Below are positions 44,728-53,440 of a DNA stretch of 64,000 nt, piece after piece. This DNA is from Pochonia chlamydosporia 170 (taxonomy: Eukaryota; Ascomycota; Sordariomycetes; Hypocreales; Clavicipitaceae), in NCBI RefSeq assembly GCF_001653235.2, contig NC_035791.1:5828001-5892000 (forward strand), read 5' to 3'. The notes under the pieces were generated by a model, which did no database searches, was not told where the DNA came from, and was given only the letters and a program-made list of their open reading frames with translations. Position numbers and translations under genes: made by a program. Every line of letters starts with the position of its first letter. The first letter of the stretch is position 1.

Positions 44728-45958
44728 CTATTCCGGTCGTTCATAGTCGAGCGCCTGTACCCTTTGCCAAACTTGGCGTACCACACGATGTTGCGACTCT
44801 TGTGCCGTTTCGGTGTCTGAATCTCCAGCAGGGCTGATGGTTGTTAGGGGGGTTTCAACAGGTTTTATGTGGCAAGACTCACCGAATGGCAAGGTATAAT
44901 CTACCACCCAGCCTCACTTTCGGCACAACAAAGTTTGCGGGATCTTCTGGAGGATTTGCAGTCGTAACAAGGCCACCCGCTTCCTCCAAGATGGCAATGC
45001 CAGCGGCAACGTCCCTGCAATCGTCAGTATTTGTGGCGGTTTGTACCTCAACTCATATACGTACCACTCCCAACAGCCGCCTTCCCACCAAATGTCGAAT
45101 GATCCCATTGCCGTGTATGCCAGATCCATCGTCGCGCTGCCAATCATTAGCATATCTTCGCTTCATACATGGCCGATCAATGACTTACCTTCCCAAGCTC
45201 CTCACACCATGCACCATGCCACCATTACCGCCCCTTGCTGTTCTTTCCATTGCCATTGTAGCAAACGAGTTGACCTTTCTACCCAAATTTCCCTCTGGCC
45301 CTTCCCTTCTGTCCTTGCCCCATTCACACGCAAAGGTACAACCGCTTGGTGCGTTCTTGGGTAACGGTGGAATCGGGTTTCTCACCAATGGTAAACGCCG
45401 CTGTTCATTGAGCCAGGCTCCCTGGCCGCGACAAGATGAGAAAAATTGGTTCAAAAATGGAGCATGTATAACTCCAATGACAGGGTGGCCGTCGATGCAG
45501 AAAGCGATGGACACACAGAACATGGGGAACAGGTGCGTGAAATTGACGGTGCCGTCGAGCGGATCAACGATCCATGTTGGTGAGGATGTGACGAGGTATT
45601 GTTTTGAGGAACCGGCTGAGTATGATTCCTCACCAAGGAAACTGTTCGAGTTAATATCAAGTGAGGGCTGGGCAAGCGGCGGTGTCGCACCTGTGGTTAG
45701 GGTATTTGGCGGCGATGGATTGACGGATGAATTCTTCGACCGCTACGAATGTTAAACCCAGCCCAAAAGTAGCAATGTTTGATGTTTACCGTGGTCCGTC
45801 TTTGTGACTATGTCCACTGAACTTTCTTTCTCTGCAATGTCGCCGTTTGTGGATGGACTGTCGACCCTACTCCAAGCAGCGTCAAGCAGCAATTGGCCAG
45901 CATCTTTGCCGAGCTGTTTGGCGAAGTCGTATATTTCTGTGAGTTGAGTATCATCCAT
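44728..45958 (-). CDS. qutG: Quinate-cluster inositol-monophosphatase-like protein QutG/Qa-X
   Basis: Six exons: 45958-45790, 45742-45691, 45641-45189, 45136-45065, 45014-44883, 44833-44728; 327 residues. All ten splice ends are GT-AG and all phases close. The sequence has the metal-binding motifs of the inositol monophosphatase superfamily: FLGEES (Glu), WIVDPLDGTVNFTHLFPMFC (Asp-Pro-x-Asp-Gly-Thr) and the C-terminal WWEGGCWEWDVAAG (Trp-Asp). It therefore looks catalytically competent. QutG of Aspergillus and Qa-X of Neurospora are co-regulated with quinate catabolism but their exact substrate has not been established. It diverges from the type II dehydroquinase gene across 262 bp that contain a degenerate activator palindrome. 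Confidence 0.92.
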
Positions 45959-46220
45959 GGCTCCTGTTGGCTACGCAGTTGGACAATTATGCTTTTGACA
46001 GCTTCAGAATTGAGTGGCCTGCGATTTCGGATCACTGCCGATACAGAATTGGCGGATAACGACGGCCCTTGTGTGGGCATAACGCTGACGAGCCCCGGAT
46101 GAAGTCTTATCCACACACTTTCACACATGGATCTCACACAACCAGCACGGGTTCAAATAACACCATTGTCCAACTCGTTCTAATGATGTAATTAGCGAAA
46201 CAACCAGAATCATATCCAAA
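45959..46220. promoter_or_regulatory. Divergent qutG-qutE promoter
   Basis: 262 bp between the two start codons. It contains a 13-of-16 match to the QutA/Qa-1F palindrome at 46097-46112, about midway. Confidence 0.6.
46097..46112 (+). promoter_or_regulatory. Degenerate QutA/Qa-1F site
   Basis: GGATGAAGTCTTATCC against the Qa-1F consensus GGRTAARYRYTTATCC: 13 of 16 positions fit, with the right half TTATCC perfect. It lies 109 bp from the dehydroquinase start and 139 bp from the QutG start. Confidence 0.55.
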
Positions 46221-46670
46221 ATGACTCGCGTTCTTGTCCTCAACGGCCCCAACCTAAATCTCCTGGGCACGCGCGAGCCCCAAATCTACGGCTCTACCAC
46301 CCTCTCCGACATCATCACCAACCTCCAAACAAAAGCGGCCTCTTTCCCCGCCACCATTGAATCATTCCAATCCAACCATGAGGGCGCAATAGTCGACCGC
46401 ATCCACGATCGCTCGCGCAAGATTGACGCCATCATCATCAACCCTGGCGCCTTTACGCATACCAGCGTTGCTATACGGGATGCATTGTCCGGGGTAGATA
46501 TCCCGTTTGTGGAGGTGCATATTTCTAATGTTCATGCTAGAGAAGCGTTTAGAAAGCATAGCTACTTGAGTGATAAGGCTGTGGGGGTGGTTTGCGGACT
46601 AGGTGTATATGGGTATGAGGCAGCGTTGGAGTTTGTGACTCGGCATCTTAAGAAATCGTCAAGGTTGTAA
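46221..46670 (+). CDS. qutE: Catabolic 3-dehydroquinase, type II
   Basis: Single exon, 149 residues, the usual length. Type II dehydroquinase signatures are complete: [19 protein letters not shown] at the N-terminus with the flexible-loop Arg and Tyr, [32 protein letters not shown], and [12 protein letters not shown] with the catalytic His. It dehydrates 3-dehydroquinate to 3-dehydroshikimate in quinate catabolism. It is unrelated to the type I dehydroquinase domain of AROM, part of which is the ancestor of QutR in the same cluster. Equivalent to qutE in Aspergillus and qa-2 in Neurospora. Converges on the dehydratase gene with only 31 bp between stops, so the transcripts probably overlap. 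Confidence 0.96.
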   Translation: MTRVLVLNGPNLNLLGTREPQIYGSTTLSDIITNLQTKAASFPATIESFQSNHEGAIVDRIHDRSRKIDAIIINPGAFTHTSVAIRDALSGVDIPFVEVHISNVHAREAFRKHSYLSDKAVGVVCGLGVYGYEAALEFVTRHLKKSSRL

Positions 46671-46701
46671 TTACTTTGATTAGAATTAGAATTTAGACTA
46701 G

Positions 46702-47754
46702 TTATAACATGGGCTGCATTCGTTCGCTAGTTTGTTCCGTGTTTAATCCCAATTCTGTAACCATTTTATTCCATGAGCGGGATGCCCTGTTTGCCATTTT
46801 CAATGGTACTCTGGCGTCGGGATTGAAGAATTCCCTGTTGAAGACTTCAAAGCTCAGCCATCCTTCGTACTTTAAATCTCTCACAATTGTGCTTAGAATT
46901 GCTCGGGCCGGTAGATATGCACCGTATTCTGACTCTCCATAGAATAACCTCGCGTTACGGGACCAGCTCATCCGCGCAGGTTGCTCTGGATTATAAAACT
47001 CGTGCGTCGGCGTAAGTGGTTCAGACAACTTTTCCGCATCTGCGACCTGCAGCAGAAATAACTTGGTGACATCCACGTCGAGGACCAATCTGGCCATTGA
47101 TCGAACGACCGCCTCATCACAGTCTGGGGTGCATCTAGAAGGGGAAGTTGGATCCGCGTATATCCTCCCAGCAATATTGAACGAGTCGAGACAAATTCCA
47201 AAATTGGATCTGTCAACTCTCCGGACAACATCCCAACTAGCTTCCCAGGTATCAACTCTAGTCCCCCAGCATAAGGCCTCAAACGCATACCGAATAGGCG
47301 GTTGTACTTGTGCTCCAATATCAGCTACCTCCCTCATATCCGCAACAATCACATCCATGTCCTCTGTAATATGCTCTGGATCCAAATTACTACTAGGCAG
47401 AAGAATCAGGTCGGTGCCCAGATTGCGGGCCAGCTTCACCCATAGATGCATCTCCTGAATTCGCTGCTGGTGCAAAGCTCGGTCGACGAGGCCCTCGTAG
47501 TGCATGAATGGCTGAAGGCAGATGATGGAGAGGCCTCGCTTCTGGCACATTTGCCGGATGGTTGTTGCGGCGGATAGTTGGTTTTCAGGGGTTTTGCCGC
47601 CGTTCATGGACTTTGTGAGCTCGACTAGGTCTTCGTAGAAGAGCTCGATGCCGCGGAAGCCGTGTTTGGCTGCCATGTCGAGTTTGTGGTCTAGTGTGTG
47701 GCCTGCGGCGCAGCGGCCGAGGGAGATGGTGCATATGCTGGGTAGGTGCACCAT
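46702..47754 (-). CDS. qutC: 3-Dehydroshikimate dehydratase
   Basis: Single exon, 350 residues. It belongs to the xylose-isomerase-like TIM barrel family: HGFRGIELFYEDLVEL with the first metal-region Glu, IRYAFEALCWG, NFGICLDSFNIAG with a metal-site Asp, and EGWLSFEVFNREFF with the last metal Glu. It turns dehydroshikimate into protocatechuate, the step committing carbon to ring cleavage. Matches qutC/qa-4. The start at 47754 (MVHLPSICTISLGRC) is the conserved one; no ATG extends it upstream. It diverges from the dehydrogenase gene over about 660 bp carrying activator-like half-sites. Confidence 0.95.
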   Translation of the reverse strand: MVHLPSICTISLGRCAAGHTLDHKLDMAAKHGFRGIELFYEDLVELTKSMNGGKTPENQLSAATTIRQMCQKRGLSIICLQPFMHYEGLVDRALHQQRIQEMHLWVKLARNLGTDLILLPSSNLDPEHITEDMDVIVADMREVADIGAQVQPPIRYAFEALCWGTRVDTWEASWDVVRRVDRSNFGICLDSFNIAGRIYADPTSPSRCTPDCDEAVVRSMARLVLDVDVTKLFLLQVADAEKLSEPLTPTHEFYNPEQPARMSWSRNARLFYGESEYGAYLPARAILSTIVRDLKYEGWLSFEVFNREFFNPDARVPLKMANRASRSWNKMVTELGLNTEQTSERMQPML

Positions 47755-48414
47755 TTTGGTGGTTTTATGTCGTATATGATGTGTTTGATGGACTATGTGA
47801 TGATGTGGAAAGTTGAACAAAGACTAGTAGACTTGGGATATACTACTTGGTTATTTTGCCCAGGTATGATGCTTGGAGAACAAGATCAAGAAGATTCATT
47901 AGATGCAGCATTTCATTATACGTGTAATATCCCTCCCATCGAAATCCCTTCCATCCACTCTTGGATAAACGTAACGAGCCTCATGTGTAAGTGGTTGGAA
48001 CTTCCGGACAAGGTGTGTATGTTCCCTCCACCAACTGCGCCATCGATGACGCTGGCCCAAATAGGCAAAACCAACTGTTCAGGTTTCTTCCCCTCCCAAA
48101 GCCGCGAGTCGATACCGAGACCAATATTACGTATGTGTACACCATGAATGTTGGATAAGTCTTTACCCGGACTCTTCAACAGCGGAGGAGCCGATGTGGG
48201 GCCGCACGACTTTCATCGTTTCCGATATTTCGGACAACTTGCCGCTTATCCTGGGCCTAGAATTACGCCGAAAGGGATATTTGCATTTGTTGGTGGCTGT
48301 GCATGGATATTGGATCACACGGTAGAGGCTTGTTCACGACTACATCAGGGACACATATCGTTCAAAACAGCGGCTGGCCAAGGTCGAGCCTTCTCATACG
48401 GCGTGGTAAAGGAA
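47755..48414. promoter_or_regulatory. Divergent qutC-qutB promoter
   Basis: About 660 bp between diverging starts. It contains a perfect left half of the QutA palindrome at 47963-47972 (GGATAAACGT), a 14-of-16 match at 48153-48168 and a right half GCTTATCC at 48244-48251. The dehydrogenase reading frame stays open upstream to an ATG at 48148, but those residues are not conserved. Confidence 0.55.
48153..48168 (+). promoter_or_regulatory. Near-consensus QutA/Qa-1F site
   Basis: GGATAAGTCTTTACCC matches GGRTAARYRYTTATCC at 14 of 16 positions; the mismatches are at positions 9 and 14. It lies 247 bp upstream of the chosen dehydrogenase start. Confidence 0.5.
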
Positions 48415-49444
48415 ATGGAAATGGAGACTCACCAGCATCAGCATGAACAGCCTATCGATGGCAATGTTGAAGTCCAGAAAAGCAGGCTAGACCGGCATGG
48501 CTACCTTTTTGGCCAGAAAATCACACACTCACTTTCACCGTACTTGCACCAAATAATATACGACCATCTGGGGTTGAAATGGAGTCAAATACGGCTCGAC
48601 TCAGCAGATATGTCCCAGTTTTTACAACTAGTACAACATCCCTCATTTTACGGTACGTGATAGTGCTTCTACTACCTGATCGAGTCATGACTAATGAGAA
48701 ATAGGCGCCTCTGTCACCATGCCCAACAAAGTGGCCATTCTCTCACATCTAGATGAAATGACGGACGAATGCAGAGACGTAGGAGCCTGCAACACGCTCT
48801 TCCTCAGGGAACGAAACGGTCGTCGTATCCTCTGCGGCACAAACACAGACGTCATTGGCATCAGAGACTCCTTCCAATATAACATCTCCAATCCATCAAG
48901 CACATTTCACAACCGCCCAGCTCTAGTCATTGGCGGAGGAGGCGCTGCCCGCAGTGCCATTTACGCACTCCGAAAATGGATGAAAGTCACGGACATTTAC
49001 CTCGTCAACCGGGACAAGACTGAGGTAGATGCCATGATCAAGGACTGCTCTTCACGTGGATACGGCACCGGCCTACGCCATGTAGCTACCGTCGAAGAAG
49101 CCCATGCTGTTGAGGGCCCAGGCGCGATAGTAGCCTGTGTACCTGACTTTGAACCGCATACAAGTGAGGAAATCGTGGCCAGACAAGTCACGGAGATTTT
49201 GCTGGATAAGGCGCACAAGGGTGCAATGTTGGAAATGTGCTATAACCCTACGCCGTTTACGAGACTTGGCGCTTTGGCGGAACAAAAGGGCTGGCAGGTG
49301 GTGTTAGGTACTGAGGCATTGATATGGCAGGGCCTTGAGCAGGATAAATATTGGACGGGTTTGGGAGTTGGTGACTTGCCGGTGGTAAAGGTTCAGAAAG
49401 CGATTGAGGAGAAGGTGGCTCAGCGTTCCCAGTCGCGACTTTGA
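48415..49444 (+). CDS. qutB: Quinate/shikimate dehydrogenase
   Basis: Two exons, 48415-48652 and 48705-49444, 325 residues, with a 52 bp intron (GTACGT donor, ATGACTAATG branch, AAATAG acceptor). Substrate-binding residues lie in [17 protein letters not shown] (Ser-x-Ser) and [14 protein letters not shown] with the catalytic Lys. [11 protein letters not shown] carries the catalytic Asp, and the NAD(P)-binding [15 protein letters not shown] follows. It oxidises quinate to 3-dehydroquinate and shikimate to 3-dehydroshikimate. Equivalent to qutB/qa-3. The frame continues upstream to 48148, but conserved sequence begins after 48415 and the region upstream looks like promoter, with activator half-sites. 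Confidence 0.94.
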
Positions 49445-49537
49445 CGATATGGCGTACACAACTTTGTAGCGGTTATAAATGAAAATAAAATCAACATGAT
49501 GAACTCGCCCGATTAGTATGTGTTGCGTCATGTTGTG

Positions 49538-49555
49538 CGTCACGGAGGAGTGACG
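49538..49555. repeat. Inverted repeat in the hydrolase promoter
   Basis: CGTCAC, six bases, then GTGACG: a perfect 6-bp inverted repeat about 150 bp upstream of the beta-lactamase-like start. Each arm carries TGACG/CGTCA, the half-site of CRE-type bZIP proteins. A further GCGTCA copy lies just upstream. Confidence 0.45.
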
Positions 49556-49702
49556 GGTGCTTCTCCCGCTGCAGTCAGATTCAGCTTCCTATTTTGGCTA
49601 ACTTCCTCACTCCGTTGATGCGTACCATCATCTCGAAGACTGAACATAAATAAAATTCGACGTTCCCCATCAAATATAACACTCAATCAAACATTCTTCA
49701 AA

Positions 49703-51112
49703 ATGACTCTCTTCGATACCATCGAACAACTCACCCTCGCCAATAACCCAACCCTCTCCACACCCGCAGAATGCCTCGCCAAAGCCGGATCACCAAGCAC
49801 TTCCATCGCCATCCTCGACGACGCCACCCTCTCATCGCGCTGCTACTCAACCGTAGGCGATGACACAGAAACCATCTTCCAAGCATGTAGTATTTCCAAG
49901 CCCGTCACCGCACTAGCCATCATGCGCCTCATCGACGAAGGCTACTTCACTCTCGACAGCACCATCGCAGAGCTTCTCCCATCGGAGATCCTCGACATCC
50001 TAACTGAGGATTCACCGTCCGCGCAGAAGAAAATCATTGCCTCAATTACAGTCAGGCAGCTCATGAGCCATACTGCGGGCTTATCGGTCTCCGGGTTCGT
50101 AGGATACGCCAACGGTCCGTATCCCACGGTCCAGGACATACTACGGGGTGCTTATCCCGCGAATAATCTGCGCGTAAGGCTGGATGCCCTCCCCGGGAGT
50201 GGATTCAGCTATTCAGGCGGAGGAATCACCGTTCTCCAAATTATTCTTGAAACGGTGACGAAGACGGATTTTCCTACTCTTATGCAGGACAAGGTGCTCA
50301 AGCCGTTGGGCATGACGCGCTCTTTCTTTGGGGAATTGCCTCCCAGGGAAGCGAATGCAGCTGAGTCTCATGAGACGGGATATACACCCTCTTGGACGAC
50401 GCATCATTTCCAGCCTGAGTACGCGGCCGCTGGACTCTGGACAACACCCACGGATCTTCTAAAAGCAGTGGCAGCGGTTCAACGGTCCCTAGAAAAGGAC
50501 GACTTTCTCAAGAAAGAAACTGCGGAAACAATGCTCACTAAACTTGATAAAGATTCAGGCATTGCTCTATCGTGGTTCATTGCCGGTGAAAACGACACAA
50601 ACTTTGCGCATGGGGGCGCAAACGTCCCCGGATTTAGATGCATGGTTGTCGGGTTCGCTGAGCCCGGGCCCAAGAAGTCAGGTATAGCTGTCATGACAAA
50701 CTCATCTGAGGGGACGGATGTGCTTTGGAGAGTTTGTCTTGCGGCGGCGTATTTGAAGAAGTGGCCTCTGGTGGCTAGTATTCCTTCGTTGAAGATGGTG
50801 ACGCCGCTGTGGGATATGAATGCTGTTGTTGGGAACGGTTGGAGGGACTACTTGGGGACTTGGACGGATGGGAAGGGTGAGTACCGGGTGGGTGAGGAGG
50901 ATGGGCGGCCGGTTTTGTGGTGGAATGGGTTTGGGCCTGTGAAGTTACTTCCTGGTGCGGTGCCGGATTCAGTGAATGAGGGGGGTGTTTGTTGTTTTGT
51001 GCTGGATGGGTTGAAGCTCATGCTGCGGTTGAAAGGGGATGGTGATGAGAAGGTGTTGGTGTTGGAGAATGGGTTGAAGAAGGATACGACGGACCTGAAG
51101 AGGTCGCCATGA
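49703..51112 (+). CDS. Beta-lactamase/class C serine hydrolase-like protein inside the quinate cluster
   Basis: Single exon, 469 residues, no signal peptide. The penicilloyl-serine-transferase fold is evident: the nucleophile motif SxxK at Ser63-Lys66 (ACSISKPVTALA), a Tyr motif at Tyr170 (SYSGGGITVLQ), and a third motif HGG in FAHGGANVPGF. A C-terminal beta domain (about 375-469) follows. Fungal members are esterases, transesterases or peptidases rather than beta-lactamases. It is not part of the known quinate pathway. It lies between the dehydrogenase and permease genes, and no copy of the QutA palindrome was found in its 258 bp upstream. It could be a passenger or an enzyme releasing quinate from esters; the latter is only inference. 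Confidence 0.88.
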   Translation: MTLFDTIEQLTLANNPTLSTPAECLAKAGSPSTSIAILDDATLSSRCYSTVGDDTETIFQACSISKPVTALAIMRLIDEGYFTLDSTIAELLPSEILDILTEDSPSAQKKIIASITVRQLMSHTAGLSVSGFVGYANGPYPTVQDILRGAYPANNLRVRLDALPGSGFSYSGGGITVLQIILETVTKTDFPTLMQDKVLKPLGMTRSFFGELPPREANAAESHETGYTPSWTTHHFQPEYAAAGLWTTPTDLLKAVAAVQRSLEKDDFLKKETAETMLTKLDKDSGIALSWFIAGENDTNFAHGGANVPGFRCMVVGFAEPGPKKSGIAVMTNSSEGTDVLWRVCLAAAYLKKWPLVASIPSLKMVTPLWDMNAVVGNGWRDYLGTWTDGKGEYRVGEEDGRPVLWWNGFGPVKLLPGAVPDSVNEGGVCCFVLDGLKLMLRLKGDGDEKVLVLENGLKKDTTDLKRSP

Positions 51113-51268
51113 GGTTTCAGGAGTAGTTAACTTGATGGTTGTCGCCCAAGTGACTATTAACGGGCAAGGAATGTTCATTTCGGAAGTGTAATCGCTCAAT
51201 AAATATGGGATGCTAAAGATTCTGTAATCCAAACCACAGCAGTCTAGTCAAATACATCGTGCAACACA

Positions 51269-52956
51269 TCACACTTTCTGAACAGAACTGCTGTTCGATT
51301 CAATTTGTTCCGTCTCAACTTTCTCCACCTCCAAGCCTACGCCATCCGCATTCTGACGAAAGTTCTCCTCCTCTGACCGCAGCTCCTCCATCAAAATTGC
51401 ATTTGCGCGCCAAGTAGGCTTGATTCGGAAAAGTCGGTCCATTGCTTCCAGCGGAAGTGACTTAGTCTCTGGTACGCAGAAGAAGACAAACACAACCGAG
51501 ATGAGCATAAGCGATGCGAAGAAAAAGTACACGCCGTAGCCCCATGCATTGAACATTTGTTCCGTGAACCTGGCAATGATAAAGTTCCAGAACCAATTGT
51601 TGGCTGCTGCGTTAGCCTGTCCAAGAGATCGTGTGTTTTGGTCAAACATTTCCGAGTTGATGACCCACGGCGTCCCGTTCCATGAAGGCGTGTAAAACGC
51701 TGTCCAGAGGTAGAAGAAGAAAATTGCTGCGATGCCACCAGAGCTCAAATTTCCATTGGAACTCTTGGAGCTGGTTCCCGCAATCTTGATGTATCCGCCG
51801 ATGAACCACATGCAAAGCGATCCGCCCAATGCGCCAATCATAAGCAAATTGCGTCGTCCCATGTGGTCAATGAGCACCAGAATCCATACGATTGTCAGCG
51901 CTGTCTTGACCACGCCAAAGATACCAGTAGTGAGAAAGCTTGTATTTGTTCCCGTGACACCAATGCTACGGAACACTGTTGGACTGTAGTAGTTGATGGC
52001 GTTGATACCAGAGCCTGAGAAAACAGTTAAAACCGACCACATATTTGCAAATAGACACAAAACTTACCATTTTGGAACACGAAGAGCAAAGCACCAAGAA
52101 GAAATCTCCACTGGATTCGTCTCTCCTTCAGAGCCAGGAACGGTTTCCAGAACCCAGCACCAACTTCACGACGGAATCGCTCCGTCTCTTCATCAATGTA
52201 GCTGACTTCCTCGATTATATAGATATCACTTGGCTGTAGTTGTCGCATCCAGCACAGCACCTTCATGGCTTGCTCCCGCTTCCCTTTGGAGAATAACCAT
52301 CTGGGCGACTCGGGGATAAAACAGCAGCCAATCAAGAGCAGACCTGCCGGGATAAGTTGCACTGCAAATGGGATCAACCATTGCGAGTGGCTCGGCGCCA
52401 TCGTGGTGTTGACTCCGTAGTTAATCCAGAAGCCGACGAGACCGCCTATTTGCCAACCAAGCTCGTAAATACCGACCAGTCGGCCTCGAACTGCTGGCGG
52501 GGATAGCTCTGAGATGTAAATTGGCGTCATGTTGGAGCAGCCGCCAACTCCAACACCGGCGAGAACTCGGCCCCCAATGATGAGCCCAGTACCGCGATCC
52601 CCATTTGCTCCCAGCATCATGCCTGCACCAACAATGAAGATGAGAGTAAACAAGGCCAGCGACTTGCGGCGTCCCATGAAATAGCTGGATACATAGGCAC
52701 CCAAACTACCAAAAAAGGCGCCAGCTTGGTAAACTGAAACGATATTTTGCTTCAGTAACGCCAGTGACGACGGCGAATAACTGGCAAAGTTGAACTCATC
52801 AACAAAGGACGGAAGAGCCAACGTTGTGCCAATAAAGGCCGAGTCGTAGCCAATCATGCATGATGCAAACGATGCTATAGCGGCACATGCGTAAACACGC
52901 CAGTTGTACACGGCCGAAGGTGTTGGCCGATCTTCTTTGAGCGCTAGCAATGTCAT
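51269..52956 (-). CDS. qutD: Quinate permease, MFS sugar-transporter family
   Basis: Two exons, 52956-52068 and 52014-51269, 544 residues, with a 53 bp intron (GTAAGT donor, TTTTCTCAG acceptor). About twelve membrane helices. Sugar-porter motifs are present: GYDSAFIGTTLALPSF in helix 1, GRRKSLALF after helix 2, ELSPPAVRGRLVGIYELGWQ, PESPRWLFSKGK, GSGINAINYYSPTVF, and the last signature VPETKSLPLEAMDRLF. Clear equivalent of QutD/Qa-Y, which imports quinate. It lies downstream of, and on the same strand as, the activator gene. The promoter contains a 13-of-16 activator palindrome at 53299-53314. Confidence 0.93.
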
Positions 52957-53440
52957 TGTTGCAGAACTGACTGGAAATCGTGCAACAGAAGATCTGTCGA
53001 TGACGCTGGGTCAGGGTGATTTGCCCTGGAGCGTCCGGGGATCAACTTATATGATGCTGCAGCTGGGGATGGAACAGCGCCATCATCGGATGCTCATCAT
53101 CTTTTGTTTTTCGGTGCAAAATCCCTGTTGCCACCCCTTGGATGAGAAAAATTGGTGTCGGCAGTGAACCCGCCCCAGCTCGCCCACATCCCAGAACGCC
53201 ACGAATCTGGGGTGCGGGGATTCTGTGGATAGACTAGAACAATTGCTGGCGAAACCGCAGAAGCCCATGTGTAATGGCTTTTCGTTGGTGTGGGTCTTGG
53301 ATAAAGGAATATCCCCAAGCACGTAGGTGTCGCCGGATAAAAGACATTGAGTTCGACTGAGCCTGGCTTCGGACCGCGGGCTAATAATGGGTATACTATT
53401 TCCCCATATTGCTAAATTGGAACGCTGGTGTAAAATGCTA
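52957..53440. promoter_or_regulatory. qutD promoter
   Basis: 484 bp between the activator stop and the permease start. It contains the palindrome at 53299-53314, a left half-site GGATAAAAGA at 53335, and a CCGGGG word at 53035 that fits the CreA carbon-repressor consensus SYGGRG. Confidence 0.5.
53299..53314 (+). promoter_or_regulatory. Degenerate QutA/Qa-1F site
   Basis: GGATAAAGGAATATCC matches the 16-bp activator consensus at 13 positions, with both outer arms (GGATAA and TATCC) intact. It lies 343 bp upstream of the permease start. Confidence 0.55.

Noticed and set aside
48148..48414. Upstream extension of the quinate dehydrogenase
   Set aside because: Open frame but not like the family, and it contains activator-type sites; treated as promoter.
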